From a bacterium (GTDB lineage Bacteria > Verrucomicrobiota > Kiritimatiellia > UBA8416 > CAMZLY01), in assembly GCA_030632465.1 (NCBI GenBank), contig DAOVUR010000002.1, positions 1 through 24,724 on the forward strand: a stretch of 24,724 nt of DNA. Direction: 5' to 3'. The position numbers and the translations under genes were made by a program. The notes below the pieces were generated by a model, which was given only the letters and a program-made list of their open reading frames with translations, had not been told where the DNA came from and made no database searches. Below, piece by piece: positions 1 to 7,678 of this stretch. How positions within the stretch are numbered: the first letter of the stretch is position 1; every line of letters begins with the position of its first letter.

Positions 1-1
1 A

Positions 2-676
2 GCTAACTGTGGCTGGATCTCTCTTGGCAATACCCCAACAAATGGCTGGCATTACAGTAATGCTGCAGATGACGACTGGGGTGTGAACCACGATGGTGCT
101 GGCTTGCTTACTGGTTACGCCTACGGTGCTAATATTGGCTGGATAAATTTTGAGCAGACTTATGGACAACCGCAGGTAGACTTAATAAATGGTAAGTTGA
201 GTGGATCTGTCTGGAGTGCTAATACGGGCTGGATCTCGCTTAATAATGTGGAGGCGTATGTGCAGACTGACCGACTGGATACAGGTCCAGATAGTGATGG
301 CGATGGTATCCCTGATGCATGGGAGTATAAGATGTACGGTAAAATATCTACACTAGACGCGACAGGCAACTATGATCATGATGGTGCAACTGATCTACAA
401 GAGTATATCGCAGATACTGATCCTGATGATAATACAGATTTTCTGGCGATCACACTTGAGGTGACTGGCGAGACAAATAGTGTATCTTGGTCAACACATC
501 CTACCCGCCATTATCGTTTGCAAAGCAATGATGATCTGCTTGATGGTGAATGGACAAATGACGTATCAGGGTTATTGATTCCTGCTATGGGTACATTGAC
601 GGTTCATGATAAGTCTGCCACTAATGTTCCATCTATGTTTTATCGCGTTAAAGCTATTCGTCCGCTGAGCGAATAG
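2..676 (+). CDS. Secreted GWI-repeat protein with calcium-binding motif, C-terminal part (5' truncated)
   Basis: The reading frame is open to the left edge, so only the C-terminal 224 codons are present. Seen: three copies of a short repeat centred on Gly-Trp-Ile (ANCGWISLGN, GANIGWINF, SANTGWISLNN). Next comes DSDGDGIPDAWEY, an Asp-rich loop of the thrombospondin type-3/dockerin kind expected to bind calcium, then DHDGATDLQEYIADTDPDD, and a final segment with YRLQSNDDL and FYRVKA spaced by about 60 residues. Known: this order is common at the ends of large exported proteins in Kiritimatiellota and Verrucomicrobia. Inferred: an extracellular or surface protein of unknown function. The GTG at 83 lies inside the continuous frame and is not a real start. 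No sorting signal follows the last domain. The stop TAG is followed by the structured repeat at 704-756. Confidence 0.7.
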   Translation, partial: ANCGWISLGNTPTNGWHYSNAADDDWGVNHDGAGLLTGYAYGANIGWINFEQTYGQPQVDLINGKLSGSVWSANTGWISLNNVEAYVQTDRLDTGPDSDGDGIPDAWEYKMYGKISTLDATGNYDHDGATDLQEYIADTDPDDNTDFLAITLEVTGETNSVSWSTHPTRHYRLQSNDDLLDGEWTNDVSGLLIPAMGTLTVHDKSATNVPSMFYRVKAIRPLSE

Positions 677-703
677 AAGCAGCAGCGTCAAATATATCCA
701 AAA

Positions 704-756
704 CGGAAATGTGGCTTTAGCCGCGTTATGATTACGGGAGTAAAGTCTCGTTTCCG
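704..756. repeat. Three-stem inverted-repeat element
   Basis: CGGAAA (704-709) pairs with TTTCCG (751-756), and the stem extends two more pairs if G-U is allowed. It encloses two small hairpins, GGCTTTAGCC (713-722) and TTACGGGAGTAA (732-743). The shape is a closed multi-branch fold in the gap after the truncated secreted-protein gene. There is no T tract, so it is not a standard terminator. It may be a dispersed repeat or an RNA structure; only the pairing is seen. Confidence 0.45.
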
Positions 757-772
757 AAGGAATCCATATTTT

Positions 773-799
773 ATTCTGTGTTTTCAGTGTCTTCCGTGA
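773..799. repeat. 9-bp-period degenerate array upstream of the glycosyltransferase gene
   Basis: Three successive units read ATTCTGTGT, TTTCAGTGT, CTTCCGTGA. Each is 9 bp with a shared T-G-T/G-T-G core. The array ends 13 nt before the ATG at 813 and takes the place where a ribosome binding site would be expected. It is one of several fixed-period arrays in the intergenic DNA of this window. Confidence 0.5.
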
Positions 800-812
800 T
801 TAACTCCTTTTT

Positions 813-2144
813 ATGCAATCAACAAGAATAGATATCGCTATACCAGTAATGGACGAAGTTGAGACGTTGCCGCGGACCTTAGACGCGTTAGCGGCACAGG
901 ATTATACTAATTTTACAGTCTGGCTCTGTGTAAATCAGCCGGAAGCATGGTGGGATGATTCTGGGAAGATTAGAGTATGTGAAGCTAACGCCAAGACGCT
1001 CGCCTATCTATCTGATTTTACGGCAATCCCGATTCGCGTAATTGATCATAGTAGTCGTGGTAAAGGCTGGTTGCCCAAAAAAGGTGGAGTAGGGCGTGCG
1101 CGTAAAACTGTTATGGATGCAATATGCGCCGAAGCTGATGATAGTGATATAATTGTCAGCCTAGATGCCGATACTTTAGTAGATAGAGACTATCTATCAA
1201 CAGTTGCCGCGGTCTTTGTTGATGCAGATAAAGATGCTGCGATCTCTATTCCGTATTTTCATCGACTGACTGGTGATGAACCGATCGCTCGTGTAATGTT
1301 ACGTTATGAGATATATCTACGCTACTATGCTATTAATCTGTGGCGCATAGGTTCACCATATTGCTACACAGCTTTAGGCTCGGCAATGGCGTTTAGAATA
1401 TTTGCCTACAAAAAATGTGGCGGTATGCCACCACGTGAAAGCGGTGAGGATTTCTATATGCTCCAGAAACTGCAGAAAACTTGTACGCTACTGCACTGGT
1501 CTTCGTCGCGCGTATATCCAGCGGCCAGAGTTTCTGATCGAGTCGCTTTTGGGACAGGCGCAGCTTTAACCAAAGGATTGAATTCAGACTGGGGATCATA
1601 TCCAATATGCAGTACGGATAGGTTTGATAATATTGGCAAGACAATAGCCAGTTTTCCTGAACTGTTTAATAAGGATATAGATACGCCGCTTTCATCATTT
1701 CTGAGTCAGCAGTTAAATAGTAATGATCTATGGGGATCATTAAGGAAGAATCATCCTAATAAAGAGAGGTTTATTCGCGCTTGCCATGAACGTCTCGATG
1801 GACTTAGAATATTCCAATATTTAAGAGCGGAAAAGAATGATACTCCATTTGCCGCCGAACATAATTTAACAAGTGGACTGCAGAGATATTATAACGAATG
1901 GATTGTGGCCGCCACGGAGAATGTTAAGTCGCTTATTGGTGATGGTGCAAGCGAGTGGAGCTTTGCGACGGCAGATATAGAGAAGCTCGATGCGGTACGG
2001 GTGATATTGAGTGAGATTGAGGATGAGTACCGAAAAAGGGATTACAACGAGAACGCGGAGAGCGGAACAATGAAGACGGAAGTAAACGAAAAAACGGTGC
2101 ACTCTGAAAAGGTGGTGGCAACGAATGAGGAACCCCGCGAATAA
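813..2144 (+). CDS. Family 2 glycosyltransferase
   Basis: Predicted cytoplasmic GT-A fold glycosyltransferase moving a sugar from a nucleotide-sugar donor to an unknown acceptor. Seen: N-terminal IDIAIPVMDEVETLPRTLDAL, the usual GT2 opening strand and loop; LDADT at residues 117-121, the metal-binding DxD; and RESGEDF near residue 210, where GT2 enzymes carry the acidic catalytic residue. No membrane segment is evident. The last ~30 residues (from about 414) are Lys/Glu/Thr-rich and are encoded by the dispersed repeat at 2051-2219, so the ancestral C-terminus probably ended earlier. No convincing Shine-Dalgarno lies before the ATG. The next gene is a polytopic DUF2079 protein, suggesting a shared role in surface glycan or glycolipid synthesis. 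Donor and acceptor cannot be told. Confidence 0.8.
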   Translation: MQSTRIDIAIPVMDEVETLPRTLDALAAQDYTNFTVWLCVNQPEAWWDDSGKIRVCEANAKTLAYLSDFTAIPIRVIDHSSRGKGWLPKKGGVGRARKTVMDAICAEADDSDIIVSLDADTLVDRDYLSTVAAVFVDADKDAAISIPYFHRLTGDEPIARVMLRYEIYLRYYAINLWRIGSPYCYTALGSAMAFRIFAYKKCGGMPPRESGEDFYMLQKLQKTCTLLHWSSSRVYPAARVSDRVAFGTGAALTKGLNSDWGSYPICSTDRFDNIGKTIASFPELFNKDIDTPLSSFLSQQLNSNDLWGSLRKNHPNKERFIRACHERLDGLRIFQYLRAEKNDTPFAAEHNLTSGLQRYYNEWIVAATENVKSLIGDGASEWSFATADIEKLDAVRVILSEIEDEYRKRDYNENAESGTMKTEVNEKTVHSEKVVATNEEPRE

Positions 2145-2219
2145 AAGGGAAGACGGTGCGCTATAAAGAAGGGTAACTACGAAATACGCGAAGGGCGCGA
2201 AAACGGTGCGCTATAAAGG
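2051..2219. repeat. Composite intergenic repeat, copy A (modules M1-M3-M2)
   Basis: Three modules abut here: M1 2051-2103, M3 2118-2160 and M2 2157-2219. Each ends at or in the word ACGGTGCRCT (2094-2103, 2153-2162, 2203-2212). M2 holds a 9-bp-period array AACTACGAA/ATACGCGAA/GGGCGCGAA (2175-2201). The same three modules recur at 4071-4234 in the order M1-M2-M3. M1 differs at 2 of 53 positions between copies. Copy A runs over the 3' end of the glycosyltransferase gene and supplies its stop codon. Confidence 0.85.
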
Positions 2220-2252
2220 GATAAATGAGGGATGTTTTAATAGGTGAGTAGA

Positions 2253-4127
2253 ATGAAAAAGTTTATTACGCAGAAAAATATTAATTATGCAGTGGTGACT
2301 ATTTGTATATTGGGCATAGCTCTATTTGCTGGCTCAATATTGCATGCAGCCTTATCGGCATTTTATTCACGTAATTTTCTGATGTCCGATTATGGTGTCT
2401 ATACTAATACGATCTGGAACCTTTCTCATTTTAATGGTTTTGCCTTTCTTATTGATCATAGCTATCTGAAAACACATCTATCTTTTTCGTTGGCACTGCT
2501 TGCGCCACTATTCTGGATATTCGATTCGCCATTGACACTACTTGTTGCGCAATGGCTTATGATGATTGCTGGTGCAGCTATCCTTGTGCGGTTGGCTAGG
2601 AGGTGCAATATTCCCTATGTGTTGTCACTACCTGTAGCATTTCTCTTTATTGCCTATCCATTTATGCAGAGCGTTATGTTGAGCGAGTTCCATGGTGTAT
2701 CGCTTTATTTAATTCTTATCCCCTGGCTGATTTATTGTCTTGAGACAAAGAAGAAGTTGGCAATTATTCCGTTTGTGATGATTCTTGGGCTTAGGGAAGA
2801 TGCGGGCTTTATGTTGCCTCTTATTTTTATCTACTATGCGGTACGTGACAGATGGAGGGGCGGATATATTTTTGCAGCTTCCGCCGTTATCTATTCATGC
2901 TTGGCGGTATTTGTTCTCTATCCATGGATTACGGGAGAAAGCTTGCTCGCTATAAGATCTTCTGAAGCAACTGCTTCTTCGATATTAAACAGATGGAACC
3001 CCGAGGATCTTATCAACCGTTTACAGGCAACGGGATGGATTCTGTTAATGGCGTTACCAGTTTTGATTTTGAATTTCAGAAAGTCTTTACCGCTACTGAT
3101 ATTTCCTTTACTGCCATATATTTTCTCTATGCTTAGCGGTTTTCAGCGTCAACATAGTATGCAGTTTCATTATCCTGCTATTATTATGGCTACACTTATT
3201 CCTGCGATCATTGTCTCGCTAAAGTATATGCCAAAGCAGATTAAGAGATCGACGGCTTTATCAATTTTCATTATCGCTGTTACTGTGGGCGCGCATTTAT
3301 CGTACGGCTTTGTGTTGAAAGCGCCAAGAACTCATGCTGTATATAGACGAATCAATCCAGAAGGAAAATACATCTTAGCGGCTGCTAGTCATATCAATAA
3401 AGATGGCGTGTTAGTTTGTAATCAGAAGTTGGCAGTCTTTTGTGCTAATAGAGAAAATATATCAACTTGGCGATACTGGAATAAAGATAAGCATCAGGCT
3501 GATTCATTCTTTATGATGTATGACGAACTTCTTAATAATAGAAAGGTTATTGAGCTGATAGCGAATGGGGTATTTGGCGTAAAATATTTTCACCTTCCTT
3601 TTATTGTAGTTGAGCGTGGATTTGATGTCGCCAAGAACAAGGAACTTTTAGGCTTTATTGAGCATCCGGTAGTTATTGCGGCATATACGTCACTGCATGT
3701 GGGTCATAATGTGCATATTAATGATAAGCCATATCGTCACTGGTTAGGGAGTGGTGATGATGGTGCGCAAACATTACTTTATGGGCGGGGTGTTATTTTG
3801 CCTGCCGGAAAATATAAAGCGACGTTTACCTATCGCACTCAGCGAGAGAAAGAGGTAGAGCATAGTAGCTGCGGGAAGTTTAGTGTTCATGTTATGAACC
3901 AACAAGCTCATTTAGCGGAATCGGAGATTGTGCGAGATGCGATGGGTGAATTTGTAACCCAGGATATAGAGTTTGAAATTGATACAGAGACAAAAATTGA
4001 GCCTAGAGTTATAACTGGTTATGCTGAACTCTGGATTAGTAGAATTAGTTTTGAGACCCAGATTAAAGGAGAGCGCGGAGAGCGGAACGATGAAGACGGA
4101 AGTAAACGAAAAAACGGTGCACTATAA
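2253..4127 (+). CDS. DUF2079-type polytopic membrane protein
   Basis: Integral inner-membrane protein of about 624 residues with roughly ten hydrophobic segments in the first ~350, followed by a soluble, probably extracytoplasmic part. Seen: DYGVYTNTIWNLSHFNG after the first membrane span, SEFHGVSLYLI, and GLREDAGFMLPL; this matches the pattern I associate with DUF2079, a family distantly like GT-C lipid-linked sugar transferases. The C-terminal ~120 residues look like a beta-sandwich (LPAGKYKATFTYRTQ). I chose ATG 2253 because AGGTGA at 2242-2247 sits 5 nt upstream; an in-frame GTG at 2244 is the alternative. The last 18 codons and the stop come from repeat module M1 (4071-4123), read in a different frame from the preceding gene's copy. 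A role in surface glycosylation is inferred. Confidence 0.75.
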   Translation: MKKFITQKNINYAVVTICILGIALFAGSILHAALSAFYSRNFLMSDYGVYTNTIWNLSHFNGFAFLIDHSYLKTHLSFSLALLAPLFWIFDSPLTLLVAQWLMMIAGAAILVRLARRCNIPYVLSLPVAFLFIAYPFMQSVMLSEFHGVSLYLILIPWLIYCLETKKKLAIIPFVMILGLREDAGFMLPLIFIYYAVRDRWRGGYIFAASAVIYSCLAVFVLYPWITGESLLAIRSSEATASSILNRWNPEDLINRLQATGWILLMALPVLILNFRKSLPLLIFPLLPYIFSMLSGFQRQHSMQFHYPAIIMATLIPAIIVSLKYMPKQIKRSTALSIFIIAVTVGAHLSYGFVLKAPRTHAVYRRINPEGKYILAAASHINKDGVLVCNQKLAVFCANRENISTWRYWNKDKHQADSFFMMYDELLNNRKVIELIANGVFGVKYFHLPFIVVERGFDVAKNKELLGFIEHPVVIAAYTSLHVGHNVHINDKPYRHWLGSGDDGAQTLLYGRGVILPAGKYKATFTYRTQREKEVEHSSCGKFSVHVMNQQAHLAESEIVRDAMGEFVTQDIEFEIDTETKIEPRVITGYAELWISRISFETQIKGERGERNDEDGSKRKNGAL

Positions 4128-4271
4128 AGAAGGATAACTACGAAATACGCGAAGGGCGCGAAAACGGTGCGCTATAAAGGGAAAAGCTGATGCAACGAAT
4201 GAGGAACCCCGCGAATAAAAGGGAAGACGGTGCGATCTTGAAAAGGGTGAAGTGTTAAGGGTGAAACAAAA
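4071..4271. repeat. Composite intergenic repeat, copy B (modules M1-M2-M3 plus heptamer array)
   Basis: M1 4071-4123, M2 4118-4180 and M3 4192-4234 repeat the modules at 2051-2219 in a different order. ACGGTGC words fall at 4114, 4164 and 4227. M2 carries the 9-bp array AACTACGAA/ATACGCGAA/GGGCGCGAA (4136-4162). A 7-bp-period array follows: AGGGTGA, AGTGTTA, AGGGTGA (4244-4264), ending 12 nt before the miaA start. The element covers the 3' end of the DUF2079 gene and all of the gap to miaA. Confidence 0.85.
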
Positions 4272-4276
4272 CTAAA

Positions 4277-5191
4277 ATGAAAAAAGATCTTATTTGTATA
4301 TTGGGCCCAACAGCCATTGGCAAGACAAAGGTTGCGGTTACGCTTGCGCAAGAGTTAGGCGGCGAAATTATCAGTGCTGATTCTCGTCAAGTTTATAGAC
4401 AGATGGATATCGGTACAGGCAAAGATCTTGCTGACTATACTGTTGATGGTGAGGCGGTTCCGTATCATCTGATTGATATTGTTGAGCCTGGTACAGAGTT
4501 TAACCTTTTCGAATACCAGCAAGCATTCCTTGCGGCCTACAGCAAAATAAAAGATGCAGGTAAAGTACCGATCTTGTGTGGTGGTACAGGGATGTATCTT
4601 GATGCCATCATAAATAGATATAACTTAGTCAAAGTTGATCGCGACGAAGAACTTCGGTTGGGGCTGGCTGATAAAAGCGATGAGGAGATGGCTGAAATGT
4701 TGTCGGCATTGCGTCCACTACATAACAGTACCGATACAGTAGATAGGGAGCGGCTGGTTCGTGCTATAGAGATAGCTGTTCATGCTGATGATGAGATCGC
4801 TGATGAGAATCGCTTCCCGAAACTTAACACGCAGATATTTGGGCTTAAGCTGGATAGGGTGATATTAAAAGAGCGGATTACGGTACGGCTAAAAGAGCGA
4901 CTTGAGAATGGTATGATCGAAGAGATAAAGTCACTACTTGATCAAGGGCTCGCGCCGGAACAACTAGAATTCTATGGACTTGAATATCGACTTGTGACGC
5001 AATATGTAACTGGTAAATTAAACTACAATGACATGTATCAGAAGCTTCGTGAAGCAATTTATCAATTCGCGCGCCGCCAAGAAAAATGGTTTAGACGGAT
5101 GGAGCGTAAAGGTACTGCTATCCACTGGCTAGAGACCAAAGACAAGACAGCTGTGCAGCTTGTGGGTGAAATTAAAAGTATAATGCAGTAG
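4277..5191 (+). CDS. miaA: tRNA dimethylallyltransferase MiaA
   Basis: Transfers the dimethylallyl group from DMAPP to N6 of A37 in tRNAs reading UNN codons; cytoplasmic. Seen: P-loop GPTAIGKT at residues 10-17, with Ile where Ser is usual; ISADSRQVYRQMDIGTGK starting near residue 32, with D35 as the expected catalytic Asp; LCGGTGMYLDAI; DTVDRERLVRAIEIA; and a basic C-terminal stretch REAIYQFARRQEKWFRRM for tRNA binding. The 304 residues are normal for the family. The segment after GGTGMYL is shorter and more divergent than in E. coli MiaA, which I recall also from other phyla. The ATG lies in repeat-derived DNA without a clear Shine-Dalgarno; the nearest AAGG is about 16 nt upstream. No partner genes for tRNA modification adjoin it. 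Confidence 0.93.
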   Translation: MKKDLICILGPTAIGKTKVAVTLAQELGGEIISADSRQVYRQMDIGTGKDLADYTVDGEAVPYHLIDIVEPGTEFNLFEYQQAFLAAYSKIKDAGKVPILCGGTGMYLDAIINRYNLVKVDRDEELRLGLADKSDEEMAEMLSALRPLHNSTDTVDRERLVRAIEIAVHADDEIADENRFPKLNTQIFGLKLDRVILKERITVRLKERLENGMIEEIKSLLDQGLAPEQLEFYGLEYRLVTQYVTGKLNYNDMYQKLREAIYQFARRQEKWFRRMERKGTAIHWLETKDKTAVQLVGEIKSIMQ

Positions 5192-5590
5192 AGCACCCCA
5201 CTGCCGAGTAAAAATCATTTTGTCACCAATGATTCTGTCACAATCCTTTTCATAGCGCACCGCGTCATAGAGAAATTCGCGCATTCGTGGCAATCCTTTT
5301 CATAGCGCACCGTTTTTTGTTTCACCCTTCACTCTTCACCTTTTTAATTTAATCCGCATACTCTTTTTCTTTTACGATTTTATTTTATTTGGCTGTTTTT
5401 GCACCTTCTCCAAAAACTCTTTTCTGCCATAAAGTACGGACATTTTGCATTATTATAGAAAAAATTAAATCACCTATTGACTTGTTTTAATATAAGTATT
5501 TAGATGCATCTAGCTTGCTGGTGAATACGTAGTGTGTTTTGTAAGTGAGCATTGGTGTGGTTGTTAGAGTTAATAATATGGTGAGCGACT
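5192..5590. other. Intergenic region with reverse-oriented spacer repeats and AT-rich leader of the nfr-like operon
   Basis: No gene is seen. 5241-5347 holds spacer modules in reverse orientation: two identical 22-bp copies (5241-5262 and 5291-5312, exactly 50 bp apart), each containing AGCGCACCG, the complement of CGGTGCGCT. Between them lies the complement of the CACGAATG-type word found at 14398 and 19964. A heptamer array follows: TTTCACC/CTTCACT/CTTCACC (5320-5340). From about 5341 the DNA is AT-rich, as expected for a promoter. TTGACT at 5477-5482 could be a -35 box, but the hexamer 17 nt downstream (TTAGAT) is a weak -10. Confidence 0.6.
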
Positions 5591-7678
5591 ATGATTGAGA
5601 ATGTACTGTTTTACACGTGGTTTGCATTTAGGTTTCTGTTTATCGGTTTACTTTTTGTTTTTCTCATAAGCGGGTTGGATGATCTCTTTGTGGATCTCGT
5701 CTACTACTTCCGCCATTTATACCGATTTCTGTTTAAGCGCAAGATGATACAAGATATCACGCTGGAGCAGTTGAAAGAGAAGCCTGAGCAGAATGCAGCG
5801 ATTATGATTCCTGCATGGGATGAGAGTGACGTTATCTTTCGGATGTTAGTAAATACAGAAACATCTTTGCAATATTCTAACTTCCATATTTTTGTTGGAT
5901 CGTATCCTAACGATGAGCCTACAAGATTAGCGGTTGAGAAGGCTAGGGAGATTCATTCTAATATAAGTGTGATTGTGACTCCGGCTGATGGTCCTACAAA
6001 TAAGGCTGACTGCCTTAACTGGATTCTGCAGGGGGTACGTCTGTTTGAAAAAGATAATAACGTGAAGTTTGATTTCTATGTAATGCATGATGCTGAAGAT
6101 ATTATTCATCCATTATCGTTTAAGTATTATAACTTCTTGATTCCACGTACGCACTTTATTCAGATACCAGTCTTCCCGCTTAATGTTAACTTAGGCAATT
6201 TGGTGACTGGTGTATATATGGACGAATTTGCGGAGAGTCATACTAAAGATATGCGTGTTCGTGAAGTGCTGGCTAGTACCCTGCCGTCGGCTGGTGTAGG
6301 CACGGCGCTTAGCGCGGAGGCAATTCAGTATCTTGCTGATAAGAGTAAGAATCAGATATTTGATATTGAGACTCTGACTGAAGATTATATGATGGGCTTA
6401 AAGCTAAGTACATTTAAGGGAAAATCTATCTTTCTGCAGATGCAGGTTCTGCCTACTGATGTCGCAAGAACAGAAGGTGGCAAAAAGCTATCGAAGGAAC
6501 CGTTGGCAACTAGAGAGTTTTTCCCAACTTCATTTAGGATGGCGGTGCATCAGAAGGCGCGCTGGATTCTTGGGATATCTTTACAAGGGTGGAGCTATGG
6601 ATGGTCTAAAACATTTGGCGAAAACTATTTCTTGTTCCGTGATCGCAAGAGTGTGCTGACGAACCTGGCTGTTGTGTTGGGTTATGTTGTAGTACTCTAT
6701 TCGATTATTCATTCTGTCATACGATATAGTACTGATCTTTCACTGCCGCCATTGATTGCGGCCAATGAGAACTTCTTTTTGATCTTAAAGATTGTGTTAC
6801 TGATGTTTGTGTGGCGCGTCTTTAACCGTATACGTTCAACGTGGTCTATATATGGACCATTGCATGGTTTGATGGCGTTCCCGCGCATGTTTGTTGGTAA
6901 TGTTTTAAATTTCTTTGCTACATGTGCTGCTATTGGGCGTTTCACTAAAGCAAAGATGTCTGGTGAGATGCCGGAGTGGGGTAAGACTGATCATGCATTT
7001 CCAACTGAAGAGCAGCTACGTGGATATCGTCACAGACTTGGCGATCTTCTTATGGAGAAAAATTTTATTACTGCAGACCAGCTGGAGAAAGCGATTGAAC
7101 TGCAAAAAGGCACTGATAAGAAGTTGGGTGATATTCTTATTGAAACTGGTGTTCTCTGGGAAGAGGATCTTAATCATGCGCTATCGCTTCAAAGTCATAG
7201 GCCTGATTGTGAAATAGATCCATTCTTAACGCCAAGCTATCTGTTTAGAGTCGTTACAGAGGAGATATCAAGGAAATATATGATCTTTCCATTGTATATA
7301 AAGAAGAATGTATTGATTCTTGCTACAGATGATTTTGATATAGAGTTGCTTAAAGAGAAAATTGAAGATCTGCTTAAGATGCCTGTGGCGTTTGTATGGG
7401 CGGCAACTGTCGATATTGAGTTTGCGCAGAAGAAGATCTATGTTGAAGGGGCATCGGCACCGCCGTTAGCCTCAAGGCTTGGAACCAAGCTTGTTGAAGA
7501 TGGGATCATTACGGACGAGGTTCTACAAGAAGCTTTGCGTACGCAGAAGAGGACAGAGGCAAAGCTTGGTGATATCTTGGTTGAAGATGGTGTTGTTACA
7601 GAGGCAGTGATTAAGGATGTCTTAAAAACACTTAAACGCGAAAATAAGGCCGCGAAAAAGGGGGCATCTCATGCATAA
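5591..7678 (+). CDS. nfrB: NfrB-like inner-membrane glycosyltransferase with C-terminal c-di-GMP-binding MshEN modules
   Basis: Likely synthase of a secreted glycan, polymerising sugar at the inner membrane under c-di-GMP control. Seen in order: membrane span about 6-28; GT2 domain with IPAWDES, HDAED at 166-170 (DxD role), TEDY at 263-266 and QKARW at 321-325 (QxxRW motif of processive transferases); membrane spans about 354-376, 391-410 and 430-448. Two MshEN-like tandem modules follow: RLG at 482-484 with KLG at 511-513, and RLG at 629-631 with KLG at 658-660. They are separated by a GspE N-domain-like segment (SRKYMIFPLYIKKNVLILATDD). This is the layout of E. coli NfrB, needed for phage N4 adsorption. 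GGTGAG at 5580-5585 supports the ATG. The gene overlaps nfrA by 8 bp. The first module has Asn (491) where the motif usually has Gly. Confidence 0.87.
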   Translation: MIENVLFYTWFAFRFLFIGLLFVFLISGLDDLFVDLVYYFRHLYRFLFKRKMIQDITLEQLKEKPEQNAAIMIPAWDESDVIFRMLVNTETSLQYSNFHIFVGSYPNDEPTRLAVEKAREIHSNISVIVTPADGPTNKADCLNWILQGVRLFEKDNNVKFDFYVMHDAEDIIHPLSFKYYNFLIPRTHFIQIPVFPLNVNLGNLVTGVYMDEFAESHTKDMRVREVLASTLPSAGVGTALSAEAIQYLADKSKNQIFDIETLTEDYMMGLKLSTFKGKSIFLQMQVLPTDVARTEGGKKLSKEPLATREFFPTSFRMAVHQKARWILGISLQGWSYGWSKTFGENYFLFRDRKSVLTNLAVVLGYVVVLYSIIHSVIRYSTDLSLPPLIAANENFFLILKIVLLMFVWRVFNRIRSTWSIYGPLHGLMAFPRMFVGNVLNFFATCAAIGRFTKAKMSGEMPEWGKTDHAFPTEEQLRGYRHRLGDLLMEKNFITADQLEKAIELQKGTDKKLGDILIETGVLWEEDLNHALSLQSHRPDCEIDPFLTPSYLFRVVTEEISRKYMIFPLYIKKNVLILATDDFDIELLKEKIEDLLKMPVAFVWAATVDIEFAQKKIYVEGASAPPLASRLGTKLVEDGIITDEVLQEALRTQKRTEAKLGDILVEDGVVTEAVIKDVLKTLKRENKAAKKGASHA

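Noticed and set aside
2051..4264. Insertion sequence remnants
   Set aside because: The duplicated modules have no terminal inverted repeats, no target duplication that I can see, and no transposase fragment.
5578..5598. Six-codon upstream frame overlapping the nfrB start
   Set aside because: ATG at 5578 reaches a stop within the nfrB start, but its ATG overlaps the ribosome binding site of nfrB and there is no other sign of translation.
5591..7678. Cellulose synthase BcsA
   Set aside because: It has QxxRW and DxD motifs, but no PilZ domain; the MshEN modules and the TPR outer-membrane partner with NfrA-like C-terminus fit NfrB better.
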